From positions 1 to 32,415 of the IMG/VR virus record IMGVR_UViG_3300046723_000024: a DNA stretch of 32,415 nt; one strand, given 5' to 3'. Each line of letters opens with the position of its first letter. Position 1 is the first letter of the stretch. The DNA is from a virus. This document shows positions 13,497-20,503 of this stretch, piece by piece. Position numbers and translations under genes: made by a program. The notes beneath the pieces were generated by a model. The model saw only the letters and a list, made by a program, of their open reading frames with translations, had not been told where the DNA came from and ran no database searches.

Positions 13497-13544
13497 CTCG
13501 TCCGTCCACGGACCACTTGAGCGAGGCCGGCCACCAGAGCCGAT
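13484..13544 (+). other. Multi-stem structured element upstream of the capsid gene
   Basis: Outer stem 13484-13492 with 13536-13544 (eight of nine pairs), second stem TCGCTC (13494-13499) with GAGCGA (13519-13524), and inner hairpin GTCCG-TCCA-CGGAC (13500-13513), plus the palindrome GGCCGGCC at 13525-13532. In readthrough RNA this could fold as one nested structure; as DNA it is an extended inverted repeat overlapping the promoter-like repeat. Confidence 0.45.
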
Positions 13545-13560
13545 CACCGCACAGCACAAG

Positions 13561-13586
13561 CCCGGAAGCCTAAACCGCTCTCCGGG
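13561..13586 (+). other. Hairpin in the capsid leader
   Basis: CCCGGAAGC (13561-13569) pairs with GCTCTCCGGG (13577-13586) with one bulged base. Only three T residues follow, so it is a weak terminator at best, more likely a leader hairpin that stabilises or regulates the capsid message. The remaining bases to 13645 show no further structure. Confidence 0.45.
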
Positions 13587-13645
13587 TTTCATCGTTTTGA
13601 GACCCAGCAAGGGGAGTGAATCCACCAAATTCACCACTCAAAACA

Positions 13646-14569
13646 ATGCCCGATCTCACCATCGACCAATTCTACACCGACCAGTTCGACGCGAACTGGC
13701 AGCATCTCGTCCAACAATCGGAGGGCCGTGTTTACAGCCTCGTCCGTCAGGAAACCGTCAAGGGCAAGCGCAAGCTGCTCAACTTCATCGGCAAGTCCAA
13801 AGCTCGCCTCATCACCACCCGCTCGGGGAAAACCATCCCGTCGAACACTCCGTATGCGAAGCGCAAGCTCTCGCTCCGGTCATACGATGAGGTTTACCAC
13901 GAAGACGAATGGGACGCCGAGCTTCTCGGTGATGTCACCTCCCCGCGCTCTGCGGTGGTGATCTCCCACGCCTACGCCTTCCAGCGCGCCTATGACGAAG
14001 CCGTCATCGAAGCAGCCACCGGCACCGCCTACATTGGCGAGGACGGCGACGAAGCGGTTGACCTGGGCAACGGCCAGAAGGTACCGGTCAACTACATCCA
14101 CGGTTCTACCGGTTCCAACTCGGGCCTGACTCTCGCCAAGATCATCAAGGCGAAGTCCATCCTCGGGAAGAACGAAGCCGCCGGCCAGAACAAGACCGGC
14201 GTCATGGGAGACAAGATGATCTTCCTCGTCACCCAGCAACAGCTCGATGACCTGCTCATCAACGTCGATCAGGTGTCCAACAGCCGCTATGCGGACGTGA
14301 AGGCACTCGTCAACGGCGAGGTGAACCAGTTCATGGGCTTCACGTTCATCCGCACGCAGTTGCTGGCGCTCGATCCCGCAACCGACATCCGCACTTGCAT
14401 CGCGTTTGTCTCGTCCGGCATCGCGTTCTCCAACAACGGCATGAGCACGAAGATCATCATCCGTGATGACCTCAACGAAACGCTCCAAATCCGCACCAAG
14501 GGACGCCACGGCGCAACCCGGACGGAAGAGGAAAAGGTCGTTGCCGTCTACGCGGACGAATCGCCCTAA
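13646..14569 (+). CDS. Major capsid protein
   Basis: A 307-residue protein following the scaffold gene. It opens MPDLTIDQFYTDQFDANWQH, and has a recognisable series of strands and helices such as KRKLSLRSYDEVYHEDEWDA, DVTSPRSAVVISHAYAFQRA and FMGFTFIRTQLLAL, as in capsid proteins of Bordetella BPP-1-like and related podoviruses with an HK97-type fold. The last 30 residues (TKIIIRDDLNETLQIRTKGR) are the usual C-terminal β segment. The frame extends upstream to 13616, but the ATG at 13646, after leader CTCAAAACA, is preferred. It probably has its own promoter and structured leader, consistent with high expression. Confidence 0.88.
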   Translation: MPDLTIDQFYTDQFDANWQHLVQQSEGRVYSLVRQETVKGKRKLLNFIGKSKARLITTRSGKTIPSNTPYAKRKLSLRSYDEVYHEDEWDAELLGDVTSPRSAVVISHAYAFQRAYDEAVIEAATGTAYIGEDGDEAVDLGNGQKVPVNYIHGSTGSNSGLTLAKIIKAKSILGKNEAAGQNKTGVMGDKMIFLVTQQQLDDLLINVDQVSNSRYADVKALVNGEVNQFMGFTFIRTQLLALDPATDIRTCIAFVSSGIAFSNNGMSTKIIIRDDLNETLQIRTKGRHGATRTEEEKVVAVYADESP

Positions 14570-14578
14570 CCAATCATA

Positions 14579-14605
14579 GGCGGGCTGGCATCACGCTGGC
14601 CCGCC
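14579..14605 (+). other. Hairpin after the major capsid gene
   Basis: GGCGGGCTGGC (14579-14589) pairs with GCTGGCCCGCC (14595-14605) over 11 positions with two G·U pairs, loop ATCAC. There is no T-run, so it is probably a processing or 3'-stabilising hairpin that separates the capsid message from downstream genes. Confidence 0.65.
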
Positions 14606-14635
14606 GCCCCCAACCACCAAAAAGAACAAATCATC

Positions 14636-15127
14636 ATGGCTATTCTCTACACCGACCGTTCCACCGAAGACCTCGCTGGAGTCGCCGCCAACACTTGGAG
14701 CCGCTCGCCCGGCATCAAGGTGACTGGCGATATCACCTACAAGGAGGCGATCTACACGCTGACCGCTGGAACCGACGAAGCAGCCGCCGACATCATCCGC
14801 ATCTGCAAGTTGCCAGCGAACGCCGTGTTGCTCCCGCACCTGTGCAAGATCATTGCCGAAGACCCCGGCACCGCGTTCAACATCTCCAAGATTGGTGATC
14901 TGTCCGTCGATGGCATCACCACTCCTGACGATGACGATCGCTATTCCGGCGGCGTGGACATCTCCGCTGGAGGTGCCTTCGACTTCCTGTATGCCGCACG
15001 GCCTGCCGGACTCGCTGGCTACACCACCACGAAGGAAATGTGGTTGATCGCAACCCTCGGCACCATCACCGCCCCCACGGCCGGTGCGAAGGTCCGCTTC
15101 GTGATCGCCTACTCGGTCCAAAGCTAA
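14636..15127 (+). CDS. Probable head decoration or capsid-associated protein
   Basis: A 163-residue β-rich protein (ADIIRICKLPANAVLLPHLC, AGAKVRFVIAYSVQS). Short β-rich proteins of this size directly after the capsid gene are commonly minor head or decoration proteins; the sequence itself I do not recognise. The fold could resemble a β-sandwich. It has A-rich leader AAAAAGAACAAATCATC. It is flanked by hairpins on both sides, which suggests that its message level is set separately. Confidence 0.7.
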   Translation: MAILYTDRSTEDLAGVAANTWSRSPGIKVTGDITYKEAIYTLTAGTDEAAADIIRICKLPANAVLLPHLCKIIAEDPGTAFNISKIGDLSVDGITTPDDDDRYSGGVDISAGGAFDFLYAARPAGLAGYTTTKEMWLIATLGTITAPTAGAKVRFVIAYSVQS

Positions 15128-15148
15128 CCGTTACTTCCTCAGTAACGG
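15128..15148 (+). other. Hairpin directly after the stop codon
   Basis: CCGTTAC (15128-15134) and GTAACGG (15142-15148) pair perfectly around TTCCTCA. It touches the TAA stop of the preceding gene and stands in front of a second, much stronger hairpin. Confidence 0.6.
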
Positions 15149-15155
15149 AAAACCC

Positions 15156-15197
15156 GAGGGGGGATTGGGTTGTGTCCCCGATCCCCCCTCAACTTTT
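15156..15197 (+). terminator. Strong GC-rich hairpin, possible terminator
   Basis: GAGGGGGGATTGGG (15156-15169) pairs with CCCGATCCCCCCTC (15177-15190) over 14 positions. After AAC comes only TTTT, so termination may be partial. It lies between the head module and the tail module and would be a sensible attenuation point. Confidence 0.7.
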
Positions 15198-15205
15198 AAA
15201 TCGCC

Positions 15206-15844
15206 ATGCCATCAGAAACCGACATCGCAAATCTCGCGCTCCAGCATCTTGGAGAATCCCGCATCAGCTCCATCGAGGACACCGGGGACAAGGTTTCCCG
15301 GACATGCGCGGTCAACTTCGCCCAAGCCCGCGACGAGGCCCTTCAATCCGCCCGCTGGAGCTGTGCCAAGAAGCAGGAGGCACTCTCGAAGCTGGCAGAC
15401 GCCCCGCTCTACAAGTGGCACGCGGCCTATCAACTCCCCGCCGACTTCCTACGGCTGATCGAAATCGAAGGAGCGAACGCATGGACTCCCCGCGAGTATT
15501 TCGATGTGCAAGGCAAGACGCTGCTGATCGGGCGCGGCCTCATCGATGACGAGATGCCGGAAACGATCATCATCGAATACATCCGCCGGGAGACCGACAC
15601 CACGGTGTTCGACCCTCTGCTGGTCGAGTCGATTGCCATGCTGCTGGCGATGAAATGCGCTCGATCCCTGACCGGCTCCGACTCGAAGCAGTCCGAACTA
15701 CGGCAGGAATACGAGCGAGTGGTCCTCCCCCGGGCGATGACGCTCAATGCCTCTCCGATCAACTCCAGCCTGAACCACCCGGTTCGCGAGCTGATGGCAA
15801 AATCCTTCATGAACCGCGCTCGCCGCACCGGCTCCTTCAGGTAA
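15206..15844 (+). CDS. Tail tubular protein A
   Basis: A 212-residue protein close to T7 gp11 (196). The family hallmarks are present: TDIANLALQHLGESRISSIED at the start, ALQSARWSCAKKQEALSKLA, YKWHAAYQLPADFLRLIEIE and the C-terminal E-x-Y-x-x-x-x-P-x-A-x-x-x-N-A pattern (YERVVLPRAMTLNASPINS). It forms the ring joining the portal to the nozzle. The last eight bases overlap the convergent minus-strand HNH gene. Confidence 0.92.
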   Translation: MPSETDIANLALQHLGESRISSIEDTGDKVSRTCAVNFAQARDEALQSARWSCAKKQEALSKLADAPLYKWHAAYQLPADFLRLIEIEGANAWTPREYFDVQGKTLLIGRGLIDDEMPETIIIEYIRRETDTTVFDPLLVESIAMLLAMKCARSLTGSDSKQSELRQEYERVVLPRAMTLNASPINSSLNHPVRELMAKSFMNRARRTGSFR

Positions 15845-16496
15845 GATGCCGATACTTTGAGTCAACCTCATGAAACAGCGCCTTTTCAATATCCCATCCA
15901 CGACGAAGCCTCGCGCTGATCGTATGCCTTCCGATATTAAGGCGCTCCGACCATTGGGAGACAGTCATGCTCATCCCTCTGCATTGGAGAATAATATTGT
16001 GCCGAGAATTATTCGCCTGCTCAACAGGGTGCGCCCATCGGCAGTTTTCTGGGCAGTAGTCTCCATCGTTGTTGATCCTGTCGATGCTGGAACCTTCTGG
16101 TCGTGCGCCCATGTCGCTGGCGAATACCGCGAAGCGATCTTGCCACCTTTTGCAGACCTTGATTCCTCTTCCTCCATAACATGGGAAAGCGGGATGCTTG
16201 GGATTGGATGTTCTGGCCTTCATCCCCTTCCAAGTGGCGTAAAGCGGGTGATCTTTGGATTTCAGACCATCAACCAGTTTTGTGCTCGCCTCGGAGCTTT
16301 TGGCATATCGATCACATCCGCAGGACATCGTTTTTCCGTGTCCGATGTTCCCGATGTAAACGGAATGAGCTTTTCCGCAGTCGCAGGCACACGCGAGGAA
16401 TGTCCTTGTGTTACCTGCGGCGTCTTTCCGTTTTTCAAAAGCCACAACAACAAGTCTTCCGAACCGGCTTCCTGTTTCAATGTCACTGATCTTCAT
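15837..16496 (-). CDS. HNH-type homing endonuclease gene, antisense to all neighbours
   Basis: A 219-residue protein. The order is the known family pattern: N-terminal RFGRLVVVAFEKR, two zinc-binding cysteine pairs (CDCGK, SCGCD), LYATWKGMKARTSNPKHPAF, CYGGRGIKVCKRWQDRFAVF, and the HNH-like SIDRINNDGDYCPENCRWA with its E-x-A-N-N-x-R end. A C-terminal helix-turn-helix-like part (MSMTVSQWSERLNIGRHTIS) follows. It is the only minus-strand gene here and separates tail tubular A from tail tubular B. GC is about 52% by my hand count (15901-16380), lower than its neighbours. These traits indicate a mobile gene inserted between conserved tail genes. How it is transcribed is unclear, since no promoter is evident. 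Confidence 0.85.
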   Translation of the reverse strand: MKISDIETGSRFGRLVVVAFEKRKDAAGNTRTFLACACDCGKAHSVYIGNIGHGKTMSCGCDRYAKSSEASTKLVDGLKSKDHPLYATWKGMKARTSNPKHPAFPCYGGRGIKVCKRWQDRFAVFASDMGARPEGSSIDRINNDGDYCPENCRWAHPVEQANNSRHNIILQCRGMSMTVSQWSERLNIGRHTISARLRRGWDIEKALFHEVDSKYRHLT

Positions 16497-16531
16497 CAGG
16501 GATATGGTCTCACCTAAAATCCCTTCCGTCT

Positions 16532-19500
16532 ATGTCAATCGTATCACTCATCCCATCATTCAACGCGGGCGAACTCTCCCCGCTGATCCACCTCCGGAGC
16601 GATCTTGAGAAATACCGCTCCGGCTGCCGGACGCTCCAGAACATGCTCATCACGCCGTATGGTGGCGTGCGCCGACGTGCTGGCCTGTCCTACACGGCGA
16701 CGGCTCCCGGGGTCTCCCGGTTGTTCCGGTTCCAAGCGTCCATCGCCAGCGGATACGTCCTCGAAATGAGCGCGGGTAAACTAAGGTTCTATTTCCGCGA
16801 CGGGCTGGTGATGGATGGGGCCGATCCCTACGAGGTGGAATCGCCGTATGCGATCGATCACCTGTGGGGCGTGCAGATGGCCCAGATCAACAATGTGGCA
16901 TATCTCGCACATCCTCTCTACCCGGTCCACAAGCTGGCCAGAATCAGCCACAACGAATGGGAGCTTCTGCCGGTCGATTTCTCGTATCCGGCGATGCTCG
17001 AGCAGAACCTGATTCGCTCGCAAAAGATGACCACGAGCGCGGCGGGCGAAGTGGGCGCGAACATCACTATCACCTCGTCATTCAGCTTCTTCACGGAAGG
17101 CCACCGCGGCGGGTATCTCGAACTGTCGCACGAGCGGGCGGCCAACCAGTTCGAGGTCTCACTTGCCGCGACATCGGGCAACAACGGCCACGTCTCTTCC
17201 ACCCTGATCGTTCAGGGCGCATGGAACATCACCACCCGGGGGACGTGGACGGGAACCTTCCAAATCCAGCGCAACAGCGGCAGCGGATGGGAAACGATCA
17301 GGAATTTCACCAGTTCGGCCGATGCCAACTATTCGGCCGGCGGCGAAGAGCCTGACCGCGTGCAGATGCGGCTCAAATGGAACCACGGCGCGGACGGATC
17401 GAGCAACCCGAAGGCGGTTCTTGAAGCGTCCGGCGCATTCATCACCGGCCTCGTGAAGCTGACGGACATCGCCTCGTCATCGGAAGCGCGGGCGGTGGTA
17501 GTGAATCCGGTGCAGTCGGGATCGACGAGCTATTGGCGCGAAGGCGCATGGAGCACTGAGCGCGGATTCCCCAGGACGGTTGCCGCGCACGAACAGCGGC
17601 TGGTGTTCGGTGGCAATGCATACCGGCCGCAAACCGTATGGGGATCGGCAGTCGATGATTACGAGAAATTTCAACCCGGCGTGGAGGATGCCGACTCGTG
17701 GTCGCACACGATCGTTTCCGGCCAACAGAACGACATTCAATGGCTGATCTCGCAGAAGTCGCTGCTCATCGGCACATCGGGGGACGAATGGGTGATTTCG
17801 TCGAACAAGCAGGAATCGACGATCACCCCGACGAACGTCCGCGCCCGCCGGCACTCGGGGAATGGCTCGGATTACCTGAAGCCTCAGCTCCTCGATTCAT
17901 CGGTGCTGTTCGTCCAGCGCGGCGGGAAGGTCTTGCGGGAGATGTCCTACAACTTCGAGGCCGATGGCTACGTGACATCCGATCTCACGTTGCTGGCAGA
18001 GCACATCACCGGTCAGGGAATCATCGATACCGCCTACCAGACGCAGCCTGAAAGCATCCTGTGGTGTGTGACCAAGGGCGGCGATCTGATCGCCCTAACC
18101 TACGACAAGGCGCAAAACATCTCGGGATGGCATCGCCACGTCACCGGCAATCCGGCATCGGATGGATTTGAGAGTGTGGCCGTCAAATCCGTGGAGGGCG
18201 AAGCCGATCAACTGTGGGCGGTGGTCCGCCGGACGATCAACGGGCAGGTCGTTCGCTACGTCGAGCGGTTCAAGCCGGATGGGTTCTTCCTGGATCAACC
18301 GTGGGATTTGCTTTTCCCCGACACCTTCGGCGTTGCCGTCTGGAGCTACCTTTACGTGTCCTACGCTGAGCTTGTGCCGGTAAAGAACTTCACGGATTGG
18401 GTCGTGGACGTGGATGATGTCGTCATTCCCTCCGAGCCATTCACGACTGACGCCAGCAGCCCCGACATGCTGGCATCGAGCTTCGTCTATCCACCTGACG
18501 GCGGGCTATTCGCCACGACTGTCTCGGCGTGGGAATTCGCCGCGACGAATGTCACATACGAGTATCATCCGGGGAATTGCGCGTATCGATCGAGCGGCAT
18601 CTACGTTTGCATTCTGGATCACGCCATCGGAGACGGCACGGTGACCGGTCCCGGAACCGGCACCAGTTGGACGGATTACTGGGAGCTTCTCGCGCCCATG
18701 GCATCGCCGATCTTGTATCGAGCGGCTGACACCTACGCTGAAGGCGACATCGTCTCACGGGAAGGCCGGACCTACACCGCGCTCGTGGATCACACGCCGG
18801 AAGCGAGCAACGTCCCCGGAGAGGGAATCTCGTGGGCGAGTTACTGGGATGGCCCGGCCCAAGGTGGCTATCACGTCAGCGATCTCGTCTCATCGAACGG
18901 CAAGAACTACATCTGCACGGCGGATCACGTTCCCACCGAAGCCACGCGGCCGGAATCGGGAGCTGATTGGGGGGACGTATGGGAGCCTCTGGCGACGGAT
19001 AACCTGATCTTTTTCGTCGATTCTGGCGTGACGCTGATCAACCCCGGCGAGATTTCCCAGATGACCGGCCTCGATCACCTTGAAGGCGAGACCGTGCAGG
19101 TGGTGGCAAATGGCGCGGTCCTTCCCTCGCGGGTGGTGGCCGGTGGCGCGATCCAGTTCGACCAGGAAGGCGACCCGACCGAGTTCACCAACGTTTGCGC
19201 CGGGCTTTCCTTTGAATCGATCCTTGAGCCGATGGCGCTCGAAGTGGGCATGCAGAACGGAACCAGCGTCTCACGCGAGAAGCGGATTCATGAACTCGTG
19301 ATCTACTTCAAGGACTCCTACGGCTGCAAGGTGTCGGATCGTCTGAACGGTCAATTCGACGCCATCCGGTTCTACGACACCGGCGACATCAACGCGCCGT
19401 CACTTTTCACCGGGCCGATGCTGCATAAACTCGACTCCCGCCACGAACTCGACGCATCTTTCGTCCTGAAACAAGACCTGCCGATGCCGTTCAAGGTTCT

Positions 19501-19543
19501 GGCGGTGGTTCCCAAGTTCAACGTTTTCGGCGATAACCAATGA
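16532..19543 (+). CDS. Tail tubular protein B / nozzle with three carbohydrate-binding-like modules
   Basis: A 1003-residue protein; T7 gp12 is about 794. The N-terminus has the family signature (SFNAGELSPLIHLRSDLEKY, then LQNMLITPYGGVRRRAG) and EWELLPVDF. The central β-propeller-like part contains ERGFPRTVAAHEQRLVFGG, QPGVEDADSWSHTI and LLIGTSGDEWVIS. The extra length is residues about 673-821, three tandem modules with the aromatic pattern of CBM5/12-like chitin-binding domains (for example GDIVSREGRTYTALVDHTPE then WASYWDG). The C-terminus closes the nozzle fold. It forms the tail tip that contacts the cell, so the modules may hold sugars on the host surface. Confidence 0.88.
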   Translation: MSIVSLIPSFNAGELSPLIHLRSDLEKYRSGCRTLQNMLITPYGGVRRRAGLSYTATAPGVSRLFRFQASIASGYVLEMSAGKLRFYFRDGLVMDGADPYEVESPYAIDHLWGVQMAQINNVAYLAHPLYPVHKLARISHNEWELLPVDFSYPAMLEQNLIRSQKMTTSAAGEVGANITITSSFSFFTEGHRGGYLELSHERAANQFEVSLAATSGNNGHVSSTLIVQGAWNITTRGTWTGTFQIQRNSGSGWETIRNFTSSADANYSAGGEEPDRVQMRLKWNHGADGSSNPKAVLEASGAFITGLVKLTDIASSSEARAVVVNPVQSGSTSYWREGAWSTERGFPRTVAAHEQRLVFGGNAYRPQTVWGSAVDDYEKFQPGVEDADSWSHTIVSGQQNDIQWLISQKSLLIGTSGDEWVISSNKQESTITPTNVRARRHSGNGSDYLKPQLLDSSVLFVQRGGKVLREMSYNFEADGYVTSDLTLLAEHITGQGIIDTAYQTQPESILWCVTKGGDLIALTYDKAQNISGWHRHVTGNPASDGFESVAVKSVEGEADQLWAVVRRTINGQVVRYVERFKPDGFFLDQPWDLLFPDTFGVAVWSYLYVSYAELVPVKNFTDWVVDVDDVVIPSEPFTTDASSPDMLASSFVYPPDGGLFATTVSAWEFAATNVTYEYHPGNCAYRSSGIYVCILDHAIGDGTVTGPGTGTSWTDYWELLAPMASPILYRAADTYAEGDIVSREGRTYTALVDHTPEASNVPGEGISWASYWDGPAQGGYHVSDLVSSNGKNYICTADHVPTEATRPESGADWGDVWEPLATDNLIFFVDSGVTLINPGEISQMTGLDHLEGETVQVVANGAVLPSRVVAGGAIQFDQEGDPTEFTNVCAGLSFESILEPMALEVGMQNGTSVSREKRIHELVIYFKDSYGCKVSDRLNGQFDAIRFYDTGDINAPSLFTGPMLHKLDSRHELDASFVLKQDLPMPFKVLAVVPKFNVFGDNQ

Positions 19544-19995
19544 GCCTCACGATCCGACATTACGAACCGTCCGATTATCCGCTTCTGGAAAGCTGGTGGC
19601 AGTCGCATGGGGGAGAGCCGTTGCCGGAGTCTATGATTCCGCCGTCATCGTGCCTCGTCATGCTGGACGGCGAGCCATCCGCCTTCGGTGCCGTGTTCTT
19701 GTGCAACTCGAATCATGTAGGATTCATGCACGGGATGTGCACGAGGCCAGGATTGTCCATGAGCGAGGCGAAGTCGGCTCTGCGTGCTCTTCAGGACGGA
19801 ATCGACATCATCATGCGATCCAGTGGCCATTGCCTGTTGCTCGGAACCGTCGGATCTCCCGCAATGATCAAAGGAGCGAAATGGATGGGATTTGAGGTTG
19901 GCACCAAGCAGTTTGTGCAAGTGAATCGATTGGTCCGCCCGTTGCCCACGGAAATCTTGGAAGCACGTAATTTAACAAAAATGAAAGGGATCTAA
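19540..19995 (+). CDS. GNAT-like acetyltransferase-fold protein
   Basis: A 151-residue protein starting LTIRHYEPSDYPLLESWWQS, the usual β1-α1 of GNAT N-acetyltransferases. Then comes CLVMLDGEPSAFGAVFLCNS (β3-β4) and a helix. The canonical acetyl-CoA motif (R/Q-x-x-G-x-G/A) is not convincing, so the enzyme may be degenerate. Proteins of this type occur between the nozzle and internal virion genes of many podoviruses, where their role is unknown. It overlaps the nozzle stop by ATGA. Confidence 0.7.
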   Translation: MSLTIRHYEPSDYPLLESWWQSHGGEPLPESMIPPSSCLVMLDGEPSAFGAVFLCNSNHVGFMHGMCTRPGLSMSEAKSALRALQDGIDIIMRSSGHCLLLGTVGSPAMIKGAKWMGFEVGTKQFVQVNRLVRPLPTEILEARNLTKMKGI

Positions 19996-19996
19996 T

Positions 19997-20488
19997 ATGG
20001 GCCTAGAAACAATCGCGATCGCGTCAGTAGCTGCCAGCTTGGTTGGTGCGGGCATCTCCGCATACTCGTCCTACCAGCAAGGTAAGGCACAGCAACAGAT
20101 GGGCGAATACAACGCCAAGGTCGCCGAACAACAGGCGACCGGCGAGGCCGACGTTGCTCAGGAAAACGCCAAGCGCCAGCGCGACATGAACCGCCGGCAG
20201 CTTTCCGCGATCCGGTCACAGATGGCAGGTTCCGGAATCAGCCAGTCGCAGGGATCGTCCCTCGATGCGCTGGGAGCCGCATCCTCCGAACTGGAGCTTC
20301 AGACGCTCGACATGTTCCGCGAGGGCCAAGCCAAGCAAGCCGCCTACGGGAATCAGGCGGGAATGGACCGCTGGCAGGGAAATCAAGCCGCCAAGGCCGG
20401 ACAGATCGGCGCGATTGGATCACTCATCAACGGCGCGTCATCCTCCATGCAAAGCGTCTCGTCGATGCGCTATCGCGGCACGATTTAA
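19997..20488 (+). CDS. Internal virion protein B-like
   Basis: A 163-residue protein. A hydrophobic N-terminal helix (TIAIASVAASLVGAGISAY) is followed by glutamine/alanine-rich helices (YQQGKAQQQMGEYNAKVAEQ) and RQRDMNRRQLSAIRSQMAGS. This is the composition and order of T7 gp14-like internal or ejection proteins, which leave the virion first and insert into the outer membrane to build the DNA channel. Position directly before a gp15-like gene supports it. Confidence 0.8.
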   Translation: MGLETIAIASVAASLVGAGISAYSSYQQGKAQQQMGEYNAKVAEQQATGEADVAQENAKRQRDMNRRQLSAIRSQMAGSGISQSQGSSLDALGAASSELELQTLDMFREGQAKQAAYGNQAGMDRWQGNQAAKAGQIGAIGSLINGASSSMQSVSSMRYRGTI

Positions 20489-20503
20489 CACCTCATCACC
20501 ATC

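Noticed and set aside
13484-13544. A second tRNA upstream of the capsid gene
   Set aside because: The stems resemble a cloverleaf superficially, but there is no T arm with TTC, no CCA end and no proper anticodon loop.
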